Shown here piece after piece: positions 9,875 to 18,018 of a stretch of 54,832 nucleotides of DNA; within the stretch, counting starts at the first letter, position 1, and each line of letters starts with the position of its first letter. This stretch comes from Nocardia vinacea NBRC 16497 (GTDB lineage Bacteria > Actinomycetota > Actinomycetes > Mycobacteriales > Mycobacteriaceae). Below the pieces are notes generated by a model. That model saw only the letters and a program-made list of their open reading frames with translations. It searched no databases and was not told the origin of the DNA. The position numbers were made by a program, and so were the translations under genes. The DNA lies in the NCBI RefSeq assembly GCF_000308835.1, contig NZ_BAGN01000233.1, forward strand, positions 1 through 54,832. Reading direction: 5' to 3'.

Positions 9875-11947
9875 CTAGGCGCCGATTCGCCCGCCGCCCT
9901 TCTTCCACACCGAGACAACGGCGGGTCTGGGCAGACTATCGCCACCATCGGGCCAATGCGAGGCGGGCTTTTCCGCGGTCGCGTCATCGCGCTCGCCCGG
10001 ATGCTGGACGCAAACGGTGACCCGCTGCTCCGACACCGTCGGACCGCAGGTCTCCGCGCCGAACGGGACGGTCAGGAATTGTTTGGTCTCACCGCGATTC
10101 GGCCCGTCGAGCACCACCGAGAACAGCCCGTCATTGGCACCGTTGGCGCGCGACGCATCGGTGGAGATCCACAGATTGCCGTAATCGTCGAATGCGAGAT
10201 TGTCCGGTGCCGCGATCGGGCTGACCTTGGCCTTGTCGAACCCGGCGAAGTAGGTGTCGGTGGTCTTCGGATCACCGCACAGCATGAGGATATTCCAGGT
10301 GAATGTGGTGCCCGCGTGGTCGTCGTCGAGTTCGAGCACCTGCCCGAATTTATTGATATTGCGCGGATTCGCCTCGTCGATGGCGGGCTTGCCCTGCGCG
10401 CCGCGCTGCTCGTTGTAGGTCAGCGCGACATAGACCTTGCCGGACTTGGGATTCGCCTCGAAATCCTCGGGACGGTCCATCTTGGTCGCGCCGACCTTGT
10501 CCGCGGCCAACCGGGTGAATACCGAAACCTCTTCGGCGGTGAAGCCGTCCACCTTCGAGGTTGCCTTGCCGTCCTCGCCGGTGACCAGCAGCGGAATCCA
10601 TTGGCCGGTACCGGTGAAGCCCTTATCCGAGGGCACCGTGCCATTGCCGTCGATCTTGTCCGGGTGATCGCCGGTGAATTTGGCGACGTACAGCGTGCCC
10701 GCGTCCAGAATCGTCAGGTTGTGCCGCATACTCGCCTGGCCGTTGCCGGACTGCACCTTTCGCGACGAGACGAACTTGTACATGTAATCAAAGCGCTCGT
10801 CATCACCCATATAGGCGACCACGGTGCCGTCCTTGGCGACATGAATGGTCGCGGCCTCGTGCTTGAACCGGCCGAGCGCGGTGTGCTTGATCGGCGCGGC
10901 CGCGGCATCCCACGGATTCACCTCGATGACCCAGCCGAATCGGTTGGCCTCATTGGGTTCCTTCGCCAGATCGAAGCGCGCCTCGTGCCGCTCCCATTTG
11001 CGCTCGGAGGCGCCGTTCGGGAAGCCGTAGCGCTTGAGCCTGGCCTTGGCGGCCTCGTCGGTGACCTTATCGCCGTTGGCGAAGTACTGGTTGATGTTCT
11101 CTTCACCGGAAAGCACTGTGCCCCACGGGGTCAGGCCGCCGGAGCAGTTGTTCAGCGTGCCGAGCACCTTGGCGCCGGACGGGTCGGCGCTCGTCTTCAG
11201 GAAGGCGCTGCCCGCGGCGGGTCCGGTGACGGTGAATTCGGTGGTGCCGGTAATGCGGCGGTTGTATTTGCCGAATTCCGGTGTCAGCTTGCCGGTTCCG
11301 GATTCGCCCTTTACCTGGACCACCGAAAGACCGTGTGCGGCAATCGCGGTCTGGTAATGCTCGAGTGCGGGCTCTTCCTTGTTGTAGCCCTTGAACATCT
11401 GCGGTTCGGTGGTGTACTCGTGATTCACCACCAGCAGGTAGGTATTCGCCTGCCCTTCGATGGGCAGTAGCGCGGCGAAGTCGTTGTTGAAGCCGAACTG
11501 TTTGGCCTGCGTGGCCGCAGACTGGGCATTCGCATCGAACTTCGGAGCTTCGGCGAATAGCGGGTCGCCCCAGCGGATCACGACATTGTGCTCGTAACCT
11601 TCCGGAATGACCAGTGCGTCATCGGAATTCGCCGCGACGGGTGCGAAGTTGGTGCCGACCGGCACACCGTCGACCAGCGAGCCGCCCGCCGCCAAATCGA
11701 CCTTGTCGTCGTCTCCGCAGGCCGCGAGCACACCGGCCGCGCCGACCGCGACCACGACCCCCGCACTGCCCTTCAACATGCCGCGCCGCGTCAGCGCCGC
11801 GCGCACCATATCGCCGAAGTATTCGTTCTCGGAAGTGTTCGGAACCTCGTGGAAGCAGGCGTTGCCGCATTTGTACTGACAGGTGATGGCCGAGCGCTTC
11901 GGCTGGCCGTCGCGCTTCACGAACAGGGCTAGGGGCTTCGGTGTCAC
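9875..11947 (-). CDS. phoX: PhoX-family alkaline phosphatase
   Basis: DUF839/PhoX beta-propeller metallophosphatase of 690 aa, which releases phosphate from organic phosphoesters outside the membrane using Ca/Fe cofactors. The GTG at 11947 is used because an in-frame TAG lies just upstream. The N-terminal cytosolic stretch with CQYKCGNACFHEVPNTS is typical of these proteins. It is followed by a twin-arginine signal (ALTRRGMLKG, Arg54/55) and a hydrophobic stretch ending LAACG. Family blocks seen are NHEY, NNCSGGLTPWGTVLSGEE, ARFD, GRFKHEAATI, RPEDFE, LTYNE and APDNLAFDDYGNLWISTD. Phosphate control is plausible, but no clear PHO box was found. Confidence 0.9.
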   Translation of the reverse strand: MTPKPLALFVKRDGQPKRSAITCQYKCGNACFHEVPNTSENEYFGDMVRAALTRRGMLKGSAGVVVAVGAAGVLAACGDDDKVDLAAGGSLVDGVPVGTNFAPVAANSDDALVIPEGYEHNVVIRWGDPLFAEAPKFDANAQSAATQAKQFGFNNDFAALLPIEGQANTYLLVVNHEYTTEPQMFKGYNKEEPALEHYQTAIAAHGLSVVQVKGESGTGKLTPEFGKYNRRITGTTEFTVTGPAAGSAFLKTSADPSGAKVLGTLNNCSGGLTPWGTVLSGEENINQYFANGDKVTDEAAKARLKRYGFPNGASERKWERHEARFDLAKEPNEANRFGWVIEVNPWDAAAAPIKHTALGRFKHEAATIHVAKDGTVVAYMGDDERFDYMYKFVSSRKVQSGNGQASMRHNLTILDAGTLYVAKFTGDHPDKIDGNGTVPSDKGFTGTGQWIPLLVTGEDGKATSKVDGFTAEEVSVFTRLAADKVGATKMDRPEDFEANPKSGKVYVALTYNEQRGAQGKPAIDEANPRNINKFGQVLELDDDHAGTTFTWNILMLCGDPKTTDTYFAGFDKAKVSPIAAPDNLAFDDYGNLWISTDASRANGANDGLFSVVLDGPNRGETKQFLTVPFGAETCGPTVSEQRVTVCVQHPGERDDATAEKPASHWPDGGDSLPRPAVVSVWKKGGGRIGA

Positions 11948-12205
11948 GACTGCGCCTCGCTAGCGCTCGACTCCGTCGTGCCACCGAGGTGGCCGCTGTT
12001 TCTGGTTCGCTCGCTCACGATGAACTCCTGACATAGTGCCGACCGGCGCACCGTAAGCCGCTCAGGCAATCCACAGGAAACAGTCAGATGAACGTCCGAC
12101 CAATTAGGTAACCCTCAATATGCGTAGCGCGCTACTGATGTGTGGCTTCCCCGCCAGGAGGAGGATCGGGACGAAGGACATGAGTACCGAGTCAGGAGTA
12201 GTGCG

Positions 12206-12451
12206 ATGACCTTGTCCGGAGGAAAACCCCAGCTCACCTCGCAGGCGCTGGACTATCTCGATTCGATTCTCGCGGGCGCGGTGGCCGAGGCCCGCGTCGT
12301 AATCGTCGACCATGACCATATGGGTGAAGACGGCGACGGCGGCTGCAACAGGTGTACCCACCCCACCTGTGTCGGCTTCATCCCGGGCGGTGGTGCGGTC
12401 TGCAAACGGCCCACCTGCCAGCACAGCTTCTTCAGCCACCGCGTCTTCTGA
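12206..12451 (+). CDS. Small Cys-rich protein, unknown function
   Basis: An 81-residue protein from ATG 12206, with CAGGAG placed suitably upstream. No family recognised. The N-terminal half looks helical (LTSQALDYLDSILAGAVAEARVVIV). The C-terminal half has five cysteines and several histidines: CNRCTHPTC, then CKRPTCQHSFFSH. That spacing could hold zinc or another metal. A hairpin terminator follows the TGA. An upstream in-frame GTG at 12140 is possible but has a poorer ribosome site. It diverges from phoX. Confidence 0.6.
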   Translation: MTLSGGKPQLTSQALDYLDSILAGAVAEARVVIVDHDHMGEDGDGGCNRCTHPTCVGFIPGGGAVCKRPTCQHSFFSHRVF

Positions 12452-12465
12452 CGCACAAATAAATA

Positions 12466-12494
12466 TTGCTCCCGTTCCTGATGAACGAGAGCAA
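12466..12494. terminator. Bidirectional hairpin terminator
   Basis: 12-nt arms (TTGCTCCCGTTC / GAACGAGAGCAA) with one mismatch and a 5-nt loop, in an AT-rich gap between the Cys-rich protein gene and the opposing membrane-protein gene. Confidence 0.75.
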
Positions 12495-12509
12495 CATTCT
12501 GTTCCGGGG

Positions 12510-13313
12510 CTAGGCATTGACTTGCAGTGCAATCACGACCTCTTGTTCGTTCTCCGGCAGATAGTGGACCTGGATGATCCGACCGACCTGCACCTGGGCC
12601 ACGCTGGCGGGCGGCAGGAACTTGTCCACGCTCGTGGTGAAAGTCGTTCCGTCGGACCGGGTCACGACCAGGCCGAGCTCGATCTTGGAATACCCGTTGC
12701 GAATTTCGCCGGGCACCGCAAGCGATTGCACAACGGCCTGAGCGGTGATGCCGCGCTCGGCGATATCGAGTTTGGCCTTGGTGGTGAAGCCCTTTCGGAT
12801 CATGGATTCGTTCATGGCGCGCTGGGCCGCCGACATATCGCCGGAGCGATCGACCTCGACCTTGTCGGTGCGATCGGGGAGATAGCGCACCGGCAGCACG
12901 ACACCCGGCTGCAGCAGTGCGAGTTCGGTGAGCGGAACGATCATTTTGGCGTGCGAGTCGAAGATCTTGCCGTCGACGCCCTCGACGCTGAAGTCGATGC
13001 GGATCTGCGGCTGATCATTGACGGTCAGCCCGGTCTGGCGGAAGGACTTGATGGTGCCGATGCCGACCAGACCGTCACGGAAGGCCGAGCTGTTATTGCC
13101 GGTGAAGGCCGCCAGAATGCCCTCGCCGGTGAAGGCGAAGACGATCGGGACGATGGTCAGGGCGATGATCGGCAGCGCCATCTGCGGCCCGACCCAGGCG
13201 AGCGTGCTGTCGTCGAAGGGGCCGGAGCTGGTGTAGGTGAAACCGTGCCAGAGGTAGTAGCCGATCGAGAGGACGAAGAAGGCGGCGGCGAGCGAGCGGG
13301 CGATGTTTTTCAT
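12510..13313 (-). CDS. Conserved two-TM membrane protein
   Basis: A 267-residue protein not assigned to a named family. There are two hydrophobic helices (about residues 8-25 and 45-72) joined by a short loop. A soluble C-terminal part of about 190 residues looks like two similar beta-rich halves. Each half has an ending of the form LPVRYLPD / IQVHYLPENE, so it may contain a twofold repeat. It lies about 107 bp downstream of the LpqH-like lipoprotein on the same strand, separated by a hairpin. An envelope role is an inference from location only. Confidence 0.7.
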   Translation of the reverse strand: MKNIARSLAAAFFVLSIGYYLWHGFTYTSSGPFDDSTLAWVGPQMALPIIALTIVPIVFAFTGEGILAAFTGNNSSAFRDGLVGIGTIKSFRQTGLTVNDQPQIRIDFSVEGVDGKIFDSHAKMIVPLTELALLQPGVVLPVRYLPDRTDKVEVDRSGDMSAAQRAMNESMIRKGFTTKAKLDIAERGITAQAVVQSLAVPGEIRNGYSKIELGLVVTRSDGTTFTTSVDKFLPPASVAQVQVGRIIQVHYLPENEQEVVIALQVNA

Positions 13314-13344
13314 GGTTTTCCCTTGTGTATGAAGCGGTTTGCCC

Positions 13345-13377
13345 CGCTCACGCCCCTTACGTCAAGGGGCGTGAGCG
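13345..13377 (-). terminator. Hairpin terminator after the lipoprotein gene
   Basis: Perfect 14-bp arms (CGCTCACGCCCCTT / AAGGGGCGTGAGCG) with a 5-nt loop, downstream of the lipoprotein stop and upstream of the next minus-strand gene. Confidence 0.7.
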
Positions 13378-13419
13378 AGCGCCGGCGAGGCGGAGCCGTG
13401 AGCGGGATGGTTGTTCGGG

Positions 13420-13962
13420 TCAGCCGCCGACCACGGTGGAGCAGGCGAAGGTGATGTCGAATTTCGAGCTCTTCGGGCTTGCGGTCGGATTGGTGAGGTC
13501 GGGCGCGCCGACGCCCTCACCGGTGACCTTGTAGGTGTTGCCGTCCTTGACGACCTTGGCCGAACCGCCGGGCATGCCGTTGCCGAAGCCGAGGGCGTAG
13601 GGCAGGCCGTTGGCGCCGCCCTTGCTGCCCGCTACCGCGACGGCCTGGACGTTGTCGCTGCCGGTGATGGAGGCGCTCACGCTCAGGGTGCCGTATGTGG
13701 CGTTATTGGTGTCGCTGAGCGCGAGGGCGAGGGTGTCGCCCTGCTTGGCGCAGGTGGTGTCGAACTTGCCGTCGAGCGCCTTGCCGTCGACCGAGGCGGT
13801 CGACTTGCCCGACGCGGGCGCCGAGGCTGCCGAGGTGCCCGGCTTGGCCGAGGTGGTCGCCGAGCTGCCCGAGTCGTCACTGCATCCGGTGACGAAGAGG
13901 GCGAAGGCGGCGGCCGAGGCGGCGAGGGCTGCGGCGGAGATGCGGACCGGCTTGGTGTTCAT
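13420..13962 (-). CDS. LpqH-like (19-kDa antigen family) lipoprotein
   Basis: Secreted lipoprotein of 180 aa. The signal peptide ends in the lipobox VTGC (Cys27), followed by a Ser/Ala/Thr-rich linker as in mycobacterial LpqH. The domain starts VDGKALDGKFDTTCAKQGDTLALAL and has a second cysteine near the C-terminus (ITFACSTVVGG), matching the conserved disulfide of the family. In mycobacteria LpqH is an abundant surface TLR2 agonist, and its cellular job is unclear. It is divergent from the four-gene CHAT operon, with 128 bp between the start codons. Confidence 0.85.
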   Translation of the reverse strand: MNTKPVRISAAALAASAAAFALFVTGCSDDSGSSATTSAKPGTSAASAPASGKSTASVDGKALDGKFDTTCAKQGDTLALALSDTNNATYGTLSVSASITGSDNVQAVAVAGSKGGANGLPYALGFGNGMPGGSAKVVKDGNTYKVTGEGVGAPDLTNPTASPKSSKFDITFACSTVVGG

Positions 13963-14090
13963 GATCTGTTCCTTTTGCTTCGTTCGGCTCCGGTGTTGGG
14001 CCGATACGAGAAAGGTAGGAATCGAACGCGCCCTACCGATCCCAGGTTTTTCGGAGTCTGAAACGGAGGAAGTTCCGTTAACCTGGTCGA

Positions 14091-15437
14091 ATGCGACGGC
14101 CGCGCGCGATGGTGCTGGACGAGGTTTGGCGCCGACTCGAGGGCGTCGAACCGCTCAGTGGACCCCACGGCGGGCCGCTGCGGCGGACCGTGAAGCTCAT
14201 CCTGGATCCACTGGTCATTCGCCCTGTGCAGAATCCACTGTGCGCGGGCCCGATCCTCACCGCCGACGGCGCGGTTCTGCTCGCCACCCGAATCCATGCC
14301 GCCGCCGATGTGCTGCGCGCGACAGCGGCCTGGTTTTCGCTGCTCAAACAGGTCCGGCGGGCGCTGCGGATCACCGAGGGCAATCCGCAGGATCTGTATT
14401 TCCAGCGCGCCTTCGAACTCGCCACCACATCGGGTATGCCGGATCCGGGCCGGGACCGGGCGACCGCAGAGGCGACACTGCGCGACGTCCACGAATTCGC
14501 GGCGGGGCGCACCACACAGGCGCTCAAGGAGTACATCACCGCGAGTGCGCGGACTGCCGAACTCGACTCGTTGATCGATATCGCGTGGGGACGACGTCCG
14601 GTGGGCGGTCCGACCGGAGAGCACGCCGAGCTGTTCGCGGCGCTGCTCGATGCAGCCGCGGCTCGTGACGGCCGGAGCGCCGACGGGCAGCGGACATTCG
14701 ATCAGCTCGTCGCCACCCATGCCGGGACACACGGCGGAATCCGACTATGGGACAACAGCTTCGAGCCGACGGCTCATCAGCTAGGGCTGACCGCAGTGCC
14801 GATTCCGCAGCCACCCGCGCTCGGTTCGTCGGCCTCGAAGGCCAGTCTCGGACTGCCGTTCGATCGCACCATCTACGAGCGCGTATTCACCGTGCTGCAA
14901 GCGTCGAGTGAACGGGCCGAACTGCCGCCCATTCCGGAATTGGTAACCACGGAGATCGCCCGAAGTTGTTCGCCCTGGGCACTTTTGGATGAATCACTAC
15001 GCATCGCGGCGACTGCCGGGGCCGCGCTCGCGCTCGGGTTGCGGCCGATCGCGTCGCATATCGGCACCAACGGCGCACAGCCCGCTGCCGAGACGGCGGC
15101 GCATCGGGTGATCAACGGCCGCTGGCAGCGGGAGGCATACGTCCTGCAGGCGCGACGGCTCGTAGTGCGCACCGATATCGAAATGCCCAGTGGACCGCTG
15201 GCGGTCATCGCCACCGAACTGCGTACGCCATGGCGGCCCTACCTGCGACGGCTGTGGGTTCGGCTGCACGGACGCGATGTCAGGGAGTTCGGCGTGTACG
15301 AGCTGGACGAGCTGTGGGATCTGCTCGATGGGGTGGCGCGCTCGGTCATGCTGGACCATCGCATGCGGGTCAAACAGGCGCTGAGTGTGCGTTCCCTTGT
15401 CACCGAGCCGGATCCGGCGGAATCGAGGGCGAGCTGA
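14091..15437 (+). CDS. Unknown protein A of CHAT-TPR operon
   Basis: First gene of a four-gene operon, 448 aa, no recognised family. It is mostly helical, with no signal peptide, no clear membrane span and no obvious catalytic motif. A Trp/Arg-rich segment near residues 380-400 (TPWRPYLRRLWVRLHGRD) precedes an acidic stretch (ELDELWDLLDGVARSVMLDHRMRV). The stop TGA overlaps the next ATG (TGATG). ATG 14091 is used; a GGAGGA lies about 20 bp upstream inside a small AACGGA/TCCGTT palindrome, and ATG 14109 is an alternative. It probably acts as sensor or scaffold for the downstream protease, by operon context only. Confidence 0.75.
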   Translation: MRRPRAMVLDEVWRRLEGVEPLSGPHGGPLRRTVKLILDPLVIRPVQNPLCAGPILTADGAVLLATRIHAAADVLRATAAWFSLLKQVRRALRITEGNPQDLYFQRAFELATTSGMPDPGRDRATAEATLRDVHEFAAGRTTQALKEYITASARTAELDSLIDIAWGRRPVGGPTGEHAELFAALLDAAAARDGRSADGQRTFDQLVATHAGTHGGIRLWDNSFEPTAHQLGLTAVPIPQPPALGSSASKASLGLPFDRTIYERVFTVLQASSERAELPPIPELVTTEIARSCSPWALLDESLRIAATAGAALALGLRPIASHIGTNGAQPAAETAAHRVINGRWQREAYVLQARRLVVRTDIEMPSGPLAVIATELRTPWRPYLRRLWVRLHGRDVREFGVYELDELWDLLDGVARSVMLDHRMRVKQALSVRSLVTEPDPAESRAS

Positions 15438-16483
15438 TGAGTGCGGCCGTGCGGATCGAACCGGGCGGGGACGGGATCTGGATCATCGCGCCCGAGGGAG
15501 CGCCGACGGTGCTGGACGGCACCGCGGCAATAGACGTGCTGGTGCTCGAGGTGGTCGGCGGACATCTGTCCTGGAGTCTGCTTGCCGGACAGACGATTCC
15601 GGCTGCGGTAATCGATGATGTCGAGCTCGCGCAGGACTGGTTGTGGGCGGTGTACGGCGAGCGGATAGCCGTTGCCATTGCCGACACCGAGAGCGGCGGA
15701 ACCGAATTCACCGACGTGGCCGAACCCGTGGTGCCGGAGCTGGTGGCCGCCGCCTGGCGGCTCGGGTTCGCGTATTGGGCCGCGCGATGGTGGCCCGCAT
15801 CGACGATCGATGGCATCACGCCGCTCGACGACCAGCTGCTCGACCAGGAAATCGCGACGTTGCGCGCGGCGTGCGAAATGCTCATCGATGACGATGAGCA
15901 GGCGCCCGATGACGAAACAGCAGCGTCGGATGTCATCGCCTCCGTCAAAATGCCTGCTCGCGCAGAGGATTACGCGCTGGCCGCCGGTGGCGTGGCGGAT
16001 CGTCCAGCCGGGGCGCTGTCGCTCGCGCGCGGCACCGGCGGTTGGGACTGGCGACGGTGCCCGCCCGGCCTCATCGACGCGTCCGAACGGGCAGTGTCCT
16101 GGGAATCAACCCGTAGTTCGGGAACTACGACGGTGCGCGTCACCGCGGTAGCCGCACCCCAATTGGGCTCGGACGCACCGGCACACCTGCACCCGCGCGC
16201 CTTCATCACCACACCCGCCGGCACGGCGGAGGCCGAGCTGGACCTGGTCGGCGATCTGTGGACCGGCGCGGCCACCACGCCGTCGGATTCCGTTTCGACG
16301 GTGGATGTCTACGTGCCCGGTGTCGGTGCGCCCGGCGAACCCGAGCCGGGTGGCCTCGAGGTCCGGCGACAGATTCGTGAGCTCGCGGCCGCACGACTGC
16401 GTCGCGCTGCCGCCGCGGACGATGCGGTCGATGCACCCCTGCTCGCCGAAATCGCGGCCGCCGCATCGGATTCGGACTTCTGA
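15437..16483 (+). CDS. Unknown protein B of CHAT-TPR operon
   Basis: 348 aa, no recognised family. The beginning is a beta-rich domain (VRIEPGGDGIWIIAPEGAP), then a helical segment with many tryptophans (AQDWLWAVYGE, GFAYWAARWWPAS). There is an acidic low-complexity linker (LIDDDEQAPDDETAASD, about residues 153-169). A beta-rich second half follows (VRVTAVAAPQLGSDAPAHLHP, TAEAELDLVGDLWTG) and a helical tail. The start ATG 15437 overlaps the stop of gene A and the stop overlaps the ATG of the TPR gene, implying translational coupling and fixed stoichiometry. Function unknown. Confidence 0.75.
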   Translation: MSAAVRIEPGGDGIWIIAPEGAPTVLDGTAAIDVLVLEVVGGHLSWSLLAGQTIPAAVIDDVELAQDWLWAVYGERIAVAIADTESGGTEFTDVAEPVVPELVAAAWRLGFAYWAARWWPASTIDGITPLDDQLLDQEIATLRAACEMLIDDDEQAPDDETAASDVIASVKMPARAEDYALAAGGVADRPAGALSLARGTGGWDWRRCPPGLIDASERAVSWESTRSSGTTTVRVTAVAAPQLGSDAPAHLHPRAFITTPAGTAEAELDLVGDLWTGAATTPSDSVSTVDVYVPGVGAPGEPEPGGLEVRRQIRELAAARLRRAAAADDAVDAPLLAEIAAAASDSDF

Positions 16484-18018
16484 TGCCAGCCGATGACGGT
16501 CGCGAGCGACTCGCCGAGGGAGCCGCCGCCTATCAGCGTGGCGATGTCGCCGAGGCCAGGCGGCTGTTCGAGGAAATCGCCCGGACGAGCACGGATGGAC
16601 TGCGGGTGAGCGCGCTGGTCAATGCCGCGAGCATGTGCGATGAACTCGGCGATCATGCCGGGGCGATCGTCATGTTTCGCGAGGCGCTCGCGGAGATGCC
16701 CACGGACGCGATCGAAAAGCGGCCCGCCGCATTGATCAACCTCTCCCAGGCGCTGCAGCACATCGGCGATCTCGATGGTGCGCAGGAGGCGCTGGAACAG
16801 GCGCGGGCGCTGCTCACCGAACACAACGACGAGAGCATGCAGCGCGTGGCCTGTCTGCTATCGCTGACCGCGGTGGCATTCCATCGCCAGAGCTGGGCCT
16901 ACGCCATCGAACTCGCCACCGAATCATTGGATGCGGCAGTGCGTTTCGCACCGCACCTGGCCGGACATCCGCTCTCGACGCTCGGCGGGATCTACTTCGA
17001 GACCGGACGGCGCGAACTCGCCGTCGACTTCATGGGCCAGGCGCTGGCGGCCTTCGATGCCGCCGGTGATCGCAACGCCGTCGCGGAGACGGAACAGAAC
17101 CTGGCCGTCATGTACGTCAGGTTGGATCGGTTCGACGAGGCGGAACCGCCGCTGCGATCCAGCCAGGAGTACTTCGAGCGCGCCGAACTCGGATATCGCG
17201 CGGGCGTCGGGCTGAAGACCATGGGATTTCTCGCCGAGGGCCGTGGCGATACCGATGCGGCGCATCAACTCTATCGCCGCAGCCTCGACTATTTTCAAGA
17301 ATCCGGTGCAGTGCTCGATGCCGCCGATGTGCGAGTGCGCCTGGCGACCGTGGCGTACTCGAACGGACAATACGACGAGGGCGAAGCCCTCATCGACGAA
17401 GCATTTGCCGCCTATGCCGAGCGCGGTCTCGGATTGCACTGTGCCCAAATCGATTTCTGGCATGCGGCGCTGTTGGAGTCGGTCATCGAGGCGGCCGAAT
17501 CCCCGGATGCCGAACTATTGGGGCGGGCGATCGATCTCGCGGTGCCGTCGGCGCTGGCCATCGATGCCGTGCGCTACACCCTCCCCAATGGCAATCAACG
17601 CGAGAAGTGGAACCGCCAGATCGCCGATCCGGCAATGCGAATGGCATTCCGGTTCGCCTACCTGTCCGGCAATGGTCCGCTGATCGTGGATCTCATCGAA
17701 ACACAGTGCGCGGGTACGACATTGGATATCGCCAGATCGGCAGTCGGCGGGCCGCCGCAGCTGCCTCTCGAACTATTCGATCCACCGGCTGAGCCTGCGC
17801 AACCCGCAGTGCAGGTCGGGACCGGGGCGCAGAGTGGGTCGGCCCCGCAGTTGGGCACGGCGCTGGCCTCGGTCGCGGCGAGTGCCGGACTGCCGGTGGC
17901 GCCACCGCCGCGGGTGGCCGTCGCACCGGACGGACATATCGCATTGGCCGGGTATATCGAGGCCGCCGAGCTGCGGTACCGGCATCCGGTGCGGGACAGC
18001 CGGGTGCTGTCCGCATGA
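16483..18018 (+). CDS. TPR-repeat protein of CHAT operon
   Basis: 511 aa, built of tetratricopeptide repeats from about residue 5 to 320. Repeated helix pairs include GAAAYQRGDVAEARRLFEEIA, LSQALQHIGDLDGAQEALEQA, TEQNLAVMYVRLDRFDEAEP and LATVAYSNGQYDEGEALIDEA. A Pro/Ala/Gln-rich linker (about 425-475) leads to a short C-terminal tail (AGYIEAAELRYRHPVRDSR). TPR proteins paired with CHAT proteases usually sense a partner or hold the protease, as in TPR-CHAT (Csx29) of type III-E CRISPR. The stop overlaps the CHAT start as ATGA. The exposed linker is a plausible cleavage site, which is inference. Confidence 0.85.
   Translation: MPADDGRERLAEGAAAYQRGDVAEARRLFEEIARTSTDGLRVSALVNAASMCDELGDHAGAIVMFREALAEMPTDAIEKRPAALINLSQALQHIGDLDGAQEALEQARALLTEHNDESMQRVACLLSLTAVAFHRQSWAYAIELATESLDAAVRFAPHLAGHPLSTLGGIYFETGRRELAVDFMGQALAAFDAAGDRNAVAETEQNLAVMYVRLDRFDEAEPPLRSSQEYFERAELGYRAGVGLKTMGFLAEGRGDTDAAHQLYRRSLDYFQESGAVLDAADVRVRLATVAYSNGQYDEGEALIDEAFAAYAERGLGLHCAQIDFWHAALLESVIEAAESPDAELLGRAIDLAVPSALAIDAVRYTLPNGNQREKWNRQIADPAMRMAFRFAYLSGNGPLIVDLIETQCAGTTLDIARSAVGGPPQLPLELFDPPAEPAQPAVQVGTGAQSGSAPQLGTALASVAASAGLPVAPPPRVAVAPDGHIALAGYIEAAELRYRHPVRDSRVLSA

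Noticed and set aside
9956..11470. Long plus-strand frame opposite phoX
   Set aside because: It lies wholly antisense to a strong PhoX gene and shows no family features.
12070..12120. PHO box upstream of phoX (GTTCATCTGAC on the minus strand)
   Set aside because: Only one half-site is acceptable; the second would be out of the 11-bp register, so evidence is too weak.
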